DNA of 64,000 nt from DASXIF01 sp036498145. GTDB taxonomy: Bacteria; Actinomycetota; Actinomycetes; Mycobacteriales; Jatrophihabitantaceae. Numbering within the stretch: position 1 is the first letter of the stretch; each line of letters opens with the position of its first letter. Below are positions 54,773-64,000 of the stretch, in pieces. The notes under the pieces were generated by a model. The model worked only from the letters and a program-made list of their open reading frames with translations. It was not told where the DNA came from and did no database searches. The stretch spans positions 124,001 to 188,000 of the forward strand of contig CAVPSV010000004.1 of the NCBI GenBank assembly GCA_963708625.1. The letters run 5' to 3'. A program made the position numbers and the translations under genes.

Positions 54773-55003
54773 ATGAGCACCTCGACCATCTGGTGCCGGC
54801 TCGTGATCCACGGGCCGGACGGTGCCGTGCTGCACTCGGCCACCCTGCGCGGGCCCGGGTCCCCGACCGTCGAGGTGGTCGATCGCCTGGCCCGGCTACG
54901 GCTGGAGCTGGGTCGTCGCGGGCGGATCGTCACCGTCGCCGACCCGTCTGCCGAGCTGGCCGAACTGCTCGACCTGGCCGGGCTCGACCTGCTAAGCGGC
55001 TAG
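54773..55003 (+). CDS. Small hypothetical protein, 76 aa
   Basis: 76 residues, predicted alpha/beta: VIHGPDGAVLHSATL, then VEVVDRLARLRLELGRRGRIVTV and a helix ending LAGLDLLSG, which loosely recalls a STAS-like fold. Convergent with the sigma-factor gene, overlapping its end by 12 bp. Function unknown. Confidence 0.6.
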   Translation: MSTSTIWCRLVIHGPDGAVLHSATLRGPGSPTVEVVDRLARLRLELGRRGRIVTVADPSAELAELLDLAGLDLLSG

Positions 55004-55999
55004 CCGCGTCGGCAGGCCCCACGCGGGGAAGACGCGCTGGGTCTCCAGGAACGACGAGATGGCGCTGACCCGGCCCGCGGAGATCTCCAGCACCTGCAGC
55101 GCCCACCCGTAGTAGCCGCCCGCCGGGTCGCGGCGGTATTGCGCGAATGCCGCGCAGCCGTTGGCCGAGGTGGCGATCAACCTCGAGCCCGCGCAGGCGC
55201 TCGGGCCCGGCTGCACCATCCAGGTGCCGATGTTGTGCGCACCGGCAAGCCACATCGCGAACGGCGGCATGTTCTGGATCGCGTCCTCGTGCAGCAGCGC
55301 GACGAACGCTTCGATGTCGTAGCGCTCGAACGCGTCGACGTAACGGGCCAGCAGGTCGGCATTGGCCGTCGGCTCGTCCAGTGCCCGTCCCTCGGCGGTG
55401 AGCGAGGAGACGGTGCCGCGAGCACGTTGCAGTGCGCTGTTGATGGCCGGCACCGACGTGTCCAGCAACTCCGCCGCCTCGCTGGCCTGCCAGCGCAGCA
55501 CGTCGCAGAGGATGAGCGCAGCACGCTGCCGGGCCGGCAAGTGCTGCAACGCCGTCACGAACGCGAGCCGGATCGACTCACGGGCGATGGCGATCTCAGC
55601 GGGGTCGGTGCTGTCCGGCAGCACTCGTTCGTCGGCGATCGGCGACACCCAGGTGGCCTCGGGCAGGAACGGGCCGAGGTTGGACTCGTCCGGGTCGCGC
55701 GGCGGACCGAGTTCCATCGGCCGGGCGCGGCGCTGGGCGCTGCGCATCATGTCGGTGCACACGTTCGTGGCGATCCGGTACAGCCAGGACCGCACCGAGG
55801 ATCGGCCTTCGAACCCGTCGGCGAACCGCCAGGCCTTGATGAAGGTCTCCTGCACCGCGTCCTCGGCCTCGAATCCGGAGCCGAGCATCCGGTAGCAGTA
55901 GCCGGTGAGTTCCCGGCGGTAGACCTCAAGGTCCTCGGCCGCGAGTGTGCTGGTCACGACCTTGGACGCTACCTCGGGGGACGGACATAGGGCAGTCAT
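54992..55999 (-). CDS. ECF sigma factor with SnoaL-like C-terminal domain
   Basis: 335 residues. Sigma region 2 (YCYRMLGSGFEAEDAVQETFIKAW-type, with DAVQETF), region 4 HTH (LPARQRAALILCDVLRW, then SEAAELLDTSVPAINSAL), and a C-terminal SnoaL/NTF2-like domain (about 200-325). This is the SigG-type (sigma-70 family, subfamily 5) layout, where the extra domain takes part in control. No anti-sigma factor is adjacent. Start ATG 55997-55999; a GTG 14 codons in is possible. Confidence 0.92.
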   Translation of the reverse strand: MTALCPSPEVASKVVTSTLAAEDLEVYRRELTGYCYRMLGSGFEAEDAVQETFIKAWRFADGFEGRSSVRSWLYRIATNVCTDMMRSAQRRARPMELGPPRDPDESNLGPFLPEATWVSPIADERVLPDSTDPAEIAIARESIRLAFVTALQHLPARQRAALILCDVLRWQASEAAELLDTSVPAINSALQRARGTVSSLTAEGRALDEPTANADLLARYVDAFERYDIEAFVALLHEDAIQNMPPFAMWLAGAHNIGTWMVQPGPSACAGSRLIATSANGCAAFAQYRRDPAGGYYGWALQVLEISAGRVSAISSFLETQRVFPAWGLPTRLAA

Positions 56000-56044
56000 G
56001 CTCTGGAAGACGAGTCCGGCCCCCGGAAATCATCGAAATAGTGG

Positions 56045-56090
56045 ATCGTGATGCGGAGGGGCCGCTATAGCGCGCTGTCAGCATCACGAT
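56045..56090. promoter_or_regulatory. Nested inverted repeats between the sigma factor and aminotransferase genes
   Basis: ATCGTGATGC (56045-56054) and GCATCACGAT (56081-56090) are exact 10-bp arms. The 26-nt centre holds a second palindrome GCTATAGC (56063-56070). It could be an operator pair or an mRNA stem ahead of the Shine-Dalgarno site at 56095. Confidence 0.55.
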
Positions 56091-56105
56091 CGACAAGGAG
56101 ATACG

Positions 56106-57928
56106 TTGGATACCCCGCTGCTAGGCCGGATCCGCGAGGCCGTCATCGGCGACGACCAGGTGATGTACGGACCGTACGGACCGCGGCGGGTCACCTACGC
56201 CGACTACACGGCATCCGGGCGGGCGCTGTCGTTCATCGAGGACTTCATCCGCGACGAGGTGCTGCCCCGCTACGCGAACACGCATACCGAGTCCAGCGGC
56301 ACCGGGCTGCAGACCACCCGGCTACGCGAGGACGCCCGCGCGATCATCGCCGACGCGGTGGCGGCCGACGACGACTACGCGGTGATCTTCGCCGGTTCCG
56401 GGTCGACCGGCGCGATCGCGAAGCTGGTCGGCATTCTCGGTATCCGTATCCCGTCCGAGCTGGACGACCGGCACCGGCTCAGCGAGCACATCCCGACGTC
56501 CGAGCGACCGGTCGTGTTCATCGGACCGTTCGAGCACCACTCGAACGAGCTGCCGTGGCGCGAATCCGTCGCCGACGTCGTCGTGATCGGGCAGGACCGT
56601 GACGGCCACGTCGACATCGCCGAGCTGGAACAGCAATTGCTGCGGTTCGCGGACCGTCCGGTGAAGATCGGCTCGTTCTCCGCCGCCAGCAACGTGACCG
56701 GCATCCTGAGCGACACCGACGCGATCTCGACGTTGCTGCACCGGCACGGCGCGCTGTCGTTCTGGGACTACGCCGCCGCCGCGCCGTACCTCGACATCCG
56801 CGTCACCGCGCGTCCCGGTGCACCCGGCAGCTACCACGACGCCGTGTTCATCAGCCCGCACAAGTTCATCGGCGGCCCGAGCACGCCCGGGGTTCTCGTG
56901 GTGCGCCGCGAACTGCTGCACAACCGGGTCCCGGACATCCCGGGCGGCGGAACGGTGGAGTACGTCAACCCGGACGAGCACCGTTACCTGCAGGATGTGG
57001 TCGCCCGCGAGGAGGGCGGCACACCGGCGATCGTCGAGGCGATCCGCGCCGGCCTGGTGTTCCAACTGAAGCAGGCGGTGGGTGCGGAGGTGATCCGCGC
57101 GAAGGAGGAGCAGTTCCTGCGGCGCGCAATCGGCGCGTGGGCCGCCGAGCCCGCGCTGGAGGTGCTGGGCAACCTGGACGCGGAGCGGCTGTCCATCGTC
57201 TCGTTCGTGGTACGCACGCCGAGCGGGCGGTACCTGCATCACAACTTCGTGGTGACGCTGCTCAACGACCTGTTCGGCATCCAGTCGCGCGGCGGCTGCT
57301 CGTGCGCGGGGCCTTACGGCCACCACCTGCTGGGCATCGACCTGGACCGCTCGCACGCCTTCGAACGCCAGATCGCCGTCGGCTGTGAGGGCATCAAGCC
57401 CGGCTGGGTGCGCGTCAACTTCAACTACTTCCTCTCCGACGCCGTCGTCGACTACGTGATCGAGGCGGTGAGTTTCGTGGCGCGGCACGGACACCGCATG
57501 CTGCCTGACTACCGATTCGACCCGGCCACCGGCTTGTGGACGCACCGCGGCGGCCTGGTTCAGCCGCCGCTGAGCCTGCGCGAGTTGAGCTACGCCGCGG
57601 ACGGCAACCTCGTGCATCCACGCCGTACCGAGCGTGCCGGCGAGGACGCGCTGCGCTCCTACCTGTCCGACGCGCGCGCGATTGTCGAGACGATGCCCGT
57701 GGCGATGGCTACGGACGGCTCCCCCCGAAGCGTCGGCGCCGCCGCAGCCAACGGTGCCGGTTCTGCAGCCGGTACGGCAGCCGAGGCAGCATCCGCCGGG
57801 ACCGGTGCGGAGCCGGCGGCCAGGCAAGCGTGTCACCGGATTTCGACGCGCTGTGCTGGTTCGACCTGCCGGACACCTGTGTCACGGGCGCCGCGGTCGG
57901 GGTCCGGCACCACCGCCACGACGTCTAA
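56106..57928 (+). pseudogene. Class V (cysteine desulfurase-like) aminotransferase, frameshifted near the 3' end
   Basis: Corrected length 607 residues. PLP fold type I: TESSGTGLQTTRLREDARA, FAGSGSTGAIAKL, GPFEHHSNELPWRE, FWDYAAAAPYLD and PLP lysine in FISPHKFIGGPSTPG. The C-terminal GGCSCAGPYGHHLLG region is like desulfurase-type members. One base is missing near 57811-57822; in the restored frame the end reads FDALCWFDLPDTC..., while the uncorrected frame runs to 57974 in an unlikely tail. TTG start, backed by AAGGAG 5 nt upstream. Substrate unknown. Confidence 0.85.
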
Positions 57929-57970
57929 CTCGCGGTTTCGCGATACCCAGAGCGCGGGTAAAGCGCCGAT

Positions 57971-59753
57971 GTGACGTCGTCCAGTGGTAGACGCGGTGCG
58001 GCCGGGCTGAAGACGATCCGGACGAAGATTCCGGCGCGGCTCGACCGCCTGCCCTGGTCGCATTGGCACTGGCTCGTCGTCATCGCGCTCGGCTCGGTGT
58101 GGCTGCTCGACGGCCTCGAGGTGACCATCGTCGGCAACGTCGCGCCGCGGTTGGGCGAGCATGGCAGCGGCATCCACATCAGCACTTCGCAGGTCACCGG
58201 CTTCGGCGCGGCGAGCTACGTCGCGGGCGCCTGCGTCGGCGCGCTTGTTGTTCGGCTGGCTCACCGACCGCTTCGGCCGCAAGAAGCTGTTCATGGTGAC
58301 GCTCGGGGTGTACCTGACCGCCACCGCACTCACCGCCGCCTCGGTGGATTCGTGGATGTTCTTCCTGTTCCGCTTCCTGACCGGACTCGGCATCGGCGGC
58401 GAATACGCCGCGATCAACTCCGCCATCGACGAGCTGATCCCGCGCAAGTACCGGGGCCGCGTCGACATCATGATCAACGGGACCTTCTGGGTCGGCGCGG
58501 CGTTCGGCGCGCTGCTGTCCATTCCCGCGCTCAACGAGAACATCCTGCCTGCTGACGTCGGCTGGCGCGTCTGCTTCGCGCTCGGCGTCGTGCTCGGCAT
58601 CGGCGTGCTGGTGGTGCGTCGCAGCATCCCGGAGAGTCCGCGGTGGCTGTTCATCCACGGCTACGAGGACGAGGCCGAACAGATCGTCGAGGACATCGAA
58701 CGCCGGGTCGGCCAGGGTGGCGCGGTGGCGTTGGACGACGTGGACGAGGAGATCGAGATCCGGCAGCGCCGGTCGATCGGCTTCGTCACGATCGCCCGCA
58801 CCGTCTTCGGCACGTACCCGAAGCGGACGGTGCTCGGCTTCTCACTGTTCATCGGGCAGGCGTTCCTCTACAACGCGGTCACGTTCAACTTCGCGTCGAT
58901 CCTGACCACGTTCTTCAAAGTCGGTTCCGGCTCGACCGGGTACTACTTCGCGGTGCTCGCGGTGGCCAACTTCGGCGGCCCGCTGCTGCTCGGCCGCCTG
59001 TTCGACACCGTCGGGCGCCGGGTCATGATCACGCTGACGTATGTGCTCTCCGGCGTGGCACTGCTGGCGACGGCATGGTTGTTCGACGGCGGCCATCTCA
59101 GCGCGGTCAGCATGACGCTGTGCTGGGTGGTGGTGCTGTTCTTCGCCTCGGCCGGTGCGAGTTCGGCGTACTTGACGGTGAGCGAGGTCTTCCCGATGGA
59201 GACCCGCGCGGTCGCTATCGCGTTCTTCTACGCGCTCGGTACCGCGGCCGGCGGCATCTCCGGTCCGCTGCTGTTCGCGAAGCTGATCAAGACCGGCCGG
59301 ATCGGCGACACGGCTTCGGGCTTCGTAGTGGGGGCGCTGTTGATGCTCGCCGCCGGCCTGGTGGCCGCGTTCCTCGCGGTGCATGCCGAGCAACGTGGGC
59401 TGGAGGACATCGCCCGACCGCTGAGCGCGCAGGACAGCGACCAGGATGGGCCGGACGACGGGGACTCGGGCCTGACAGACCGCGGCGACATCCATCCGGT
59501 CTCGGGCGCGGCCGGCACCGCGGCGCGCCCGCGTCCGCCCAGTGAGCCGGGCTCCGCCCGGGCCGCTGACGCTCGTTTCGCGCTCGTTTTCCTGTGTGGT
59601 GCAGGTCTCCAGAAAAAGCGGAGTAGGCGCCTCCACATCGGTGTTATGGTGAAAACGGAATCGGAGTTATCACCTCCGGAAGTTCACCGAAAGGTCCACC
59701 ATGACCGCCACCGCACTGCTCGACGAGGCCCCGGCACGCAACGGCGCGCTTGA
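57971..59753 (+). pseudogene. MFS transporter (sugar/acid porter type), frameshifted
   Basis: About 593 residues corrected. Twelve TM helices; N-terminal LDGLEVTIVGN, the MFS loop WLTDRFGRKK, RFLTGLGIGGEYAAINS, and PESPRWLFIHGYEDEAEQIV. One extra T near 58244-58246 breaks the frame just before the DRFGRKK loop. The C-terminal tail after LSAQ (from about 59430) is disordered, and the frame runs 53 nt into the next gene, so its true end may be earlier. GTG start after a weak TAAAGC box. Substrate unknown. Confidence 0.85.
59662..59678 (+). promoter_or_regulatory. Candidate operator upstream of the DHA2 transporter
   Basis: CGGAG, 7 nt, CTCCG, between a TATGGT -10-like box (59645-59650) and the GAAAGG ribosome site (59689). 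The TetR gene downstream is a plausible ligand (inference). Confidence 0.4.
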
Positions 59754-61245
59754 CCCGGCCGCAGTCGAGAACCCACACCACGCTCGCCGCTGGCTGATCC
59801 TGGCCGTGCTCGGCATCGCCCAGCTGATGGTTGTCCTCGACGCCACCGTCGTGAACATCGCGCTGCCCACCGCGCAACACGCGTTGGGCTTCTCCGACAA
59901 CGCACGCCAGTGGATCGTCACCGCCTATGCCCTCGCCTTCGGCAGCCTGCTGCTACTCGGTGGCCGGCTGGCCGACCTCATCGGCCGCAAACGGACGTTC
60001 CTGATCGGCCTGGCCGGATTCGCGGTCGCCTCGGCCATCGGCGGCGCCGCCACCAGCTTCGGCATGCTCGTCGTCGCGCGGGCGGTGCAGGGCGGGTTCG
60101 GTGCGCTGCTCGCACCGGCCGGACTCGCCCTGCTCACGACCACCTTCACCGAACCACGCGAGCGTGCTCGCGCGTTCGGCATCTACGGCGCGATTGCCGG
60201 CGCCGGCGCCGCCGTCGGGCTGCTGCTCGGTGGCGTGCTCACCGAGTTCGCCTCGTGGCGCTGGACCATGTTCGTCAACCTGATCTTCGCCGGCATCGCG
60301 TTCATGGGCGGGCTCAGCCTGCTGCACCACCGCCCCGCCGAGCAGCGCCCGCGGCTGGATCTGCCTGGCACGCTCGCCGTCTCGGGTGGTCTGTTCGCGC
60401 TGGTGTACGGGTTCTCGCACGCGGAGACCGCCGGGTGGAGCAGCCCCACCACGCTGGGCTTCCTGGTCACCGCAGTGGTGCTGCTGATCGCCTTCGTGCG
60501 GATTCAGCTCACCTCGGCGCACCCGCTGCTGCCGCTGCGGGTGGTGCTCGACCGCAACCGGGGTGGCGCATTCTTCGCGATGTTCACCTCGGCCGTCGGC
60601 ATGTTCGGGATCTTCCTGTTCCTCACCTACTACCTGCAGCAGATCCTCGGTTACAGCGCGCTGCGCAGTGGGGTGGCGTTCCTGCCGATGGTGGTGGCGC
60701 TGGTGCTGGCATCGACGACGGCGTCGACCACACTGTCGGGCCGGGTCAGCCCGCGCGTGCTGATTCCCGCCGGGCTGGCGTTGTCCGCGGTGGGCATGTA
60801 CCTGCTCACCGGCTTGAGCGTGCACAGCGACTACCTCACCGCGATCATGCCGTCGACGCTCGTCACCGGGGCCGGCATGGGCTTGGTGTTCGCCTCGGCC
60901 ATGAGCGTGGCCACGCTCGGCGTCCGCCCGGACGACGCCGGCGTCGCCTCGGCCGCCGTCAACACCGTGCAACAGGTCGGCGGCTCGATCGGCACCGCAT
61001 TGCTGAACACAATCGCCGCGACCGCGGCCAGTGGCTACCTCGCCACCCACCTGGCATCGCACGCCACCGGCGCACTCACCGGCCACGGCGGCGCGAGCGT
61101 GCTGCAGTCCGCGGCAGTGCACAGCTACGTGGTCGCGTTCTGGTGGTCGGCGGCCGTCTTCGCCGTCGGTGCGCTGATAGCCGCGTTGATTCTGAAGCCC
61201 GGCGTGCCGCAGCCGAGCGAGACCGAGGCGCTGGCTCTAGTCTGA
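59701..61245 (+). CDS. DHA2-family (EmrB/QacA-type) drug/H+ antiporter
   Basis: 514 residues, 14 TM helices. LDATVVNIALP (motif D1), LGGRLADLIGRKR (motif A), and a GAIAGAGAAVGLLLGG motif C segment mark a multidrug exporter. ATG with GAAAGG 6 nt upstream. A TetR gene 105 bp downstream on the same strand likely controls it. Confidence 0.94.
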   Translation: MTATALLDEAPARNGALDPAAVENPHHARRWLILAVLGIAQLMVVLDATVVNIALPTAQHALGFSDNARQWIVTAYALAFGSLLLLGGRLADLIGRKRTFLIGLAGFAVASAIGGAATSFGMLVVARAVQGGFGALLAPAGLALLTTTFTEPRERARAFGIYGAIAGAGAAVGLLLGGVLTEFASWRWTMFVNLIFAGIAFMGGLSLLHHRPAEQRPRLDLPGTLAVSGGLFALVYGFSHAETAGWSSPTTLGFLVTAVVLLIAFVRIQLTSAHPLLPLRVVLDRNRGGAFFAMFTSAVGMFGIFLFLTYYLQQILGYSALRSGVAFLPMVVALVLASTTASTTLSGRVSPRVLIPAGLALSAVGMYLLTGLSVHSDYLTAIMPSTLVTGAGMGLVFASAMSVATLGVRPDDAGVASAAVNTVQQVGGSIGTALLNTIAATAASGYLATHLASHATGALTGHGGASVLQSAAVHSYVVAFWWSAAVFAVGALIAALILKPGVPQPSETEALALV

Positions 61246-61350
61246 GCGAGACAGCCGACGACAAGGCAGACAGCGGCAACCAGCGGCAACCACGAGGGAA
61301 CCCCCGGCGAGTCGGCTGAACCACAAGCAGGAGAAGGGCAGGCGGGTGCG

Positions 61351-62055
61351 ATGAGCCCGGCAACCGAAACGGTCGCCGACGCCACCGCGCCCGCCGTTCG
61401 CCCGCTGCGCAAGGACGCGGTGCGCAACCGTGAGTTGCTCATCGAGGCGGCGCGGGAGGTGTTCGCCCGGCGCGGCATCGAGGCCAGCCTCGACGACGTG
61501 GCCCACCACGCCGGACTCGGTGTGGGCACCGCGTACCGCCATTTCGCCAACAAGCACGAACTACTGGTGGCGATGATCTCCGAGATCATCGACAGCGTCG
61601 TCGCTGAATCCGAGCGCGCGGCCACGATCGAGGACCCGTGGCAAGCGCTCGTGGCCTTCCTGGAAGCCTCGCTCGCGCTGCAGGCCCGCGATCGCGGCCT
61701 GCGCGAAGTAATGCTCGGGATCTACGACCCGGACCAGCTGGAACGCATCCACGAGCGCTTGTCGCCGCCGCTGAACGAGATCGTGCGCCGGGCCAAGCGA
61801 GCCGGCGTGGTGCGCAAGGATTTCGAGCCGTCCGACGTCGGCATGCTGATCGCGATGGTGTGTGCGGTGACGGAGGTGGCGGGCGAGACGGAGCCCGACC
61901 TGTGGCGCCGCTATCTCGGCATCGTGCTCGACGGGATCAAGCCCGGTGGCGACAAGCTGCCGGTGCCGGCCCTCGACGAACCGACGTTGATGCAAGCCAT
62001 GGCGACGCACAAGCAGGCAGCAGCACGCTCCCTGCCCGGCGCGCGACCCTCCTGA
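61351..62055 (+). CDS. TetR-family regulator
   Basis: 234 residues. N-terminal HTH (LIEAAREVFARRGIEASLDD, then GVGTAYRHFANKHELL) and a divergent ligand domain. It follows the DHA2 exporter on the same strand and probably represses it. Start ATG after GGAGAAGGG (12 nt). Confidence 0.93.
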   Translation: MSPATETVADATAPAVRPLRKDAVRNRELLIEAAREVFARRGIEASLDDVAHHAGLGVGTAYRHFANKHELLVAMISEIIDSVVAESERAATIEDPWQALVAFLEASLALQARDRGLREVMLGIYDPDQLERIHERLSPPLNEIVRRAKRAGVVRKDFEPSDVGMLIAMVCAVTEVAGETEPDLWRRYLGIVLDGIKPGGDKLPVPALDEPTLMQAMATHKQAAARSLPGARPS

Positions 62056-62156
62056 GGGCAGCTACTCCACCGGCAGCCGACCGGGTGCCGGACACCGGGC
62101 GCCGGCTCGCTGCGAACGCGACTGGGCGAACCGTTCTCACCGTTCCCCAGCACTTC

Positions 62157-62162
62157 TATAGT
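62157..62162 (+). promoter_or_regulatory. -10 box TATAGT for the sulfotransferase gene
   Basis: TATAGT with a weak TTCTCA 17 nt upstream; it predicts a leader of about 50 nt. Confidence 0.4.
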
Positions 62163-62217
62163 GTTGGATAGCCAAAGATCGGCGGCACACCGGACCTGCA
62201 CATTCTGGCGGTGACAC

Positions 62218-63183
62218 ATGGAGCGACGCCCGCTGCCTGACTTTCTCGTCATCGGCGCACCGAAGGCCGGCACGACTGCGCTGCACGCAGCCCTGGCCGA
62301 GCACCCCCAGCTCTATGCAGCACCGGTGAAGGAACCCAAGTACTTCCTGACGCCGGACCGCCGTCCGCGACGCAGCGAACACCGCGGGCCGGGCGATGCG
62401 CACAGCCGCCGCGAGTGGATCTGGCGCCGCGACCGCTACGAGGCCCTGTTCCGCGATGCCCCGCCCGGCGCGCTGCGCTTCGAGAGCACGCCGTTCTACC
62501 TGTGGAGCCGGCCCAGCCACCTGCGCATCGCGCAGACGCTCGGCCCGGAGGCAAAGCTCGTTGCCATCATCCGGGACCCGATCGACCGCGCGTTCTCCAA
62601 TTGGACGCATCTGCGCGCCGACGGACTGGAACCCGAAGCGGACTTCCTGACCGCATGCCGAGCCGAGTCGACGCGTGCCCGGGCCGGCTGGGCTCCGTTC
62701 TGGCGCTACCTCGAACTCGGCCGCTACGGCACGCAACTGGCACATCTGTTCCAGGTGGTCGACCCGAACCAGGTCCGCGTGCTGCGCTACCGCCAGCTCA
62801 TCGACGAACCGCAGTTCACCCTGGACCAGCTGTGCTCGTTCCTCGGCGTCGACACGGGCGTGCTCAGCGCCCTACCCGAAGCGAACGTCGGCCGCTGGGC
62901 GCACGAAGGCACGGCCAACCGCGCCTTGCGGCGCGCGGTGCGGGCCGGCGCACACCTCGGCTCGTACCTGCATCCGCGATTGTGGCGAGCTGCCGAACGC
63001 CGACTGCTGGCCACCATGCAGCGCGGCGGCCACGAACGTCCGCGACTGCAGCCCGAAGAGCGCGCCCAGCTGGTGCAGCATTTCGCCGATGACAATGCGA
63101 CGCTCGGACAGCTGCTCGGCGCCGACTATTCCGACTGGCTGTCCACCGAGGGCCGCGGGATGTACACGGTGCGCAGGTCGTGA
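62218..63183 (+). CDS. PAPS-dependent sulfotransferase
   Basis: 321 residues. 5'-phosphosulfate loop IGAPKAGTTAL at residue 12, 3'-phosphate loop IIRDPIDRAFSNW, and the usual catalytic-region YFLTPDRR segment. It moves sulfate from PAPS to an alcohol or sugar; acceptor unknown. The 3' end overlaps the convergent beta-propeller gene by 58 bp. Confidence 0.92.
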   Translation: MERRPLPDFLVIGAPKAGTTALHAALAEHPQLYAAPVKEPKYFLTPDRRPRRSEHRGPGDAHSRREWIWRRDRYEALFRDAPPGALRFESTPFYLWSRPSHLRIAQTLGPEAKLVAIIRDPIDRAFSNWTHLRADGLEPEADFLTACRAESTRARAGWAPFWRYLELGRYGTQLAHLFQVVDPNQVRVLRYRQLIDEPQFTLDQLCSFLGVDTGVLSALPEANVGRWAHEGTANRALRRAVRAGAHLGSYLHPRLWRAAERRLLATMQRGGHERPRLQPEERAQLVQHFADDNATLGQLLGADYSDWLSTEGRGMYTVRRS

Positions 63184-64000
63184 GAACCGTCGGCGGCCGA
63201 ACCTTCGAAATACGCGCGGTGACCGCCGTCGACAGCCACCAGGGTGACGTAGCGCAACACGTCGCCGACCCGATCGGGCACCGGCCCGGCAGCCGCGGTG
63301 AACCGCTCCGGCGCGTCCCCGACGGCCAGCCCTGAGCGCTCCAGCCAGTTCTCCTCCGCGCTGCGCCGCGCGTCATAGACCGCCCACCATTGCCCGTGCT
63401 CCGCGATCACCGAGGTGATCCGGGTGCCGCGGGCGTTCCAGGTGCCCTGCGTAGGCGCCAGCGCTTCGCCGCGCAGCGTCCATCCCAGCCCGTCCGCACT
63501 GGTCGCGTACCACGTCGTCATCCGATCGGCCTGCTCCTCGCCGTCGTCGAGCGGATGGCGGCAGGCCCACATCTGCCAGCCGCCGGCATCGGCGCGCACC
63601 ACGACGTCCTTCCACGCCACCGTCCGGTCGCCGGGCAGCACCACGGTGCGGCGTCCGGTCGGCAGTTCGGCCACGCTCGGCGCGTCGATTGCTTCCACCC
63701 ACCAGTGCTTGGAGCCGGCGGTCGAGCAGCTGACGTACAGCCGCCAGCCGCCGCCGGGAACCCGTACCAACGCCGGCCGCTCGAGGGAGGCGGAGCCGAA
63801 CTGATCGCTGGTGAGGATCGCCACGGTGGTGAAATGGCGTCCGTCCTCGGAGCGGGCGACGACGTTCGCGTAGCCACGTCCGAGGGTGACCGGCCGGCGC
63901 AGCCGGTAGGCCAGCCATATCGCGCCGTCGTCGACGACAGCGCTCGGGCCACCGGCCCAGAACCCCGCACCTTCACCCGGGGCCGGCACCACCACCTCGG
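63126..64000 (-). CDS. Five-bladed beta-propeller, glycosidase-like, 5' end outside window
   Basis: At least 291 codons; the frame continues past the window edge (GAG before the first GTG), so the start is missing. Repeated strand pattern: GGPSAVVDDGAIWLAYRLR, ARSEDGRHF, SLERPALVRVPGGGWRLYVS, WKDVVVRADAGGWQMWAC and YATSADGLGWTL match the propeller of GH43/GH32-like and sialidase-like proteins. Catalytic residues cannot be assigned. Possibly works on the product of the nearby sulfotransferase (inference). Confidence 0.75.
   Translation of the reverse strand, partial: EVVVPAPGEGAGFWAGGPSAVVDDGAIWLAYRLRRPVTLGRGYANVVARSEDGRHFTTVAILTSDQFGSASLERPALVRVPGGGWRLYVSCSTAGSKHWWVEAIDAPSVAELPTGRRTVVLPGDRTVAWKDVVVRADAGGWQMWACRHPLDDGEEQADRMTTWYATSADGLGWTLRGEALAPTQGTWNARGTRITSVIAEHGQWWAVYDARRSAEENWLERSGLAVGDAPERFTAAAGPVPDRVGDVLRYVTLVAVDGGHRAYFEGSAADGSHDLRTVYIPRPSVDSQSE

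Noticed and set aside
56322..57836. 504-aa minus-strand frame
   Set aside because: Antisense to the PLP enzyme, whose catalytic segments are clear on the plus strand.
59953..61122. 389-aa minus-strand frame
   Set aside because: Antisense to the 14-TM transporter; Arg/Gly/Gln-rich shadow.
1..64000. tRNA, rRNA or insertion-sequence features
   Set aside because: I saw no T-loop plus acceptor-stem pattern, no rRNA core, no transposase motif and no paired terminal repeats; a tRNAscan/ISfinder run would settle it.

Overview
High-GC actinobacterial chromosome segment, about 55 recognisable genes, no rRNA, tRNA, CRISPR array or insertion sequence seen. Evidence for an actinomycete: the order pncB | clpS-DUF2017 | mec-cysO-cysM | rhomboid-murI-MBL-rph-rdgB matches the Mycobacterium tuberculosis Rv1330c-Rv1341 neighbourhood from memory; serB2 beside ctaD and lat beside an Lrp regulator are also mycobacterial-type neighbours; there is an F420-type LLM oxidoreductase; and at least eleven genes start on a GTG or ATG placed 6-7 nt after a TANNNT box (leaderless starts). 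The unusual lineage-specific genes between these blocks argue against Mycobacterium itself; a soil actinomycete is plausible, but the exact order cannot be told from the sequence.

Layout. 1-7313 (minus strand): an unfamiliar, tightly coupled operon. It encodes an OB-like/TM/PASTA membrane protein, a 1020-residue HerA/FtsK-type ATPase, three tiny proteins sharing an RNDRGD-like motif (one also carries a copy of the ATPase C-terminal tail), and a large acidic repeat protein leaving the window. 7771-11975 (minus): S53 peptidase, FtsX-type permease, ABC ATPase fused to a cyclic-nucleotide-binding domain, cysteine-cluster protein. 12746-16565 (plus): large class III nucleotide cyclase/AAA/TPR protein, divergent from the former. 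16645-18389: two secreted or anchored proteins. 18405-29786: the mycobacteria-like housekeeping block, interrupted by a molybdopterin oxidoreductase and a 4-TM protein between cysM and the rhomboid. 29812-43659: serB, ctaD, fused E1 dehydrogenase, lat, lrp, LLM oxidoreductase, large acyl-CoA dehydrogenase, hybrid histidine kinase and a REC-ATPase regulator. 43709-55999: small hypotheticals, CAP and sortase-like proteins, a LuxR-type ATPase regulator, PAP2, SixA, secreted proteins and an ECF sigma factor. 56106-64000: class V aminotransferase, two MFS transporters, TetR regulator, sulfotransferase and part of a beta-propeller protein.

Working together. The NAD salvage pair (pncB, pncA) is adjacent. 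Mec-CysO-CysM form a complete sulfide-carrier cysteine pathway. ClpS supplies the N-degron adaptor. The cyclase and the cNMP-domain ABC transporter are divergent neighbours and could form a signalling unit. The kinase (40945) and the REC-ATPase (42919) probably form a phosphorelay that ends in partner-switching control.

Quality caveat. Seven conserved genes carry single-base indels (eight in all), each of which restores a family-length frame when corrected. This is more likely a sequencing/assembly signature than seven independent decays, so entries marked pseudogene are broken as given but may be intact in the organism.
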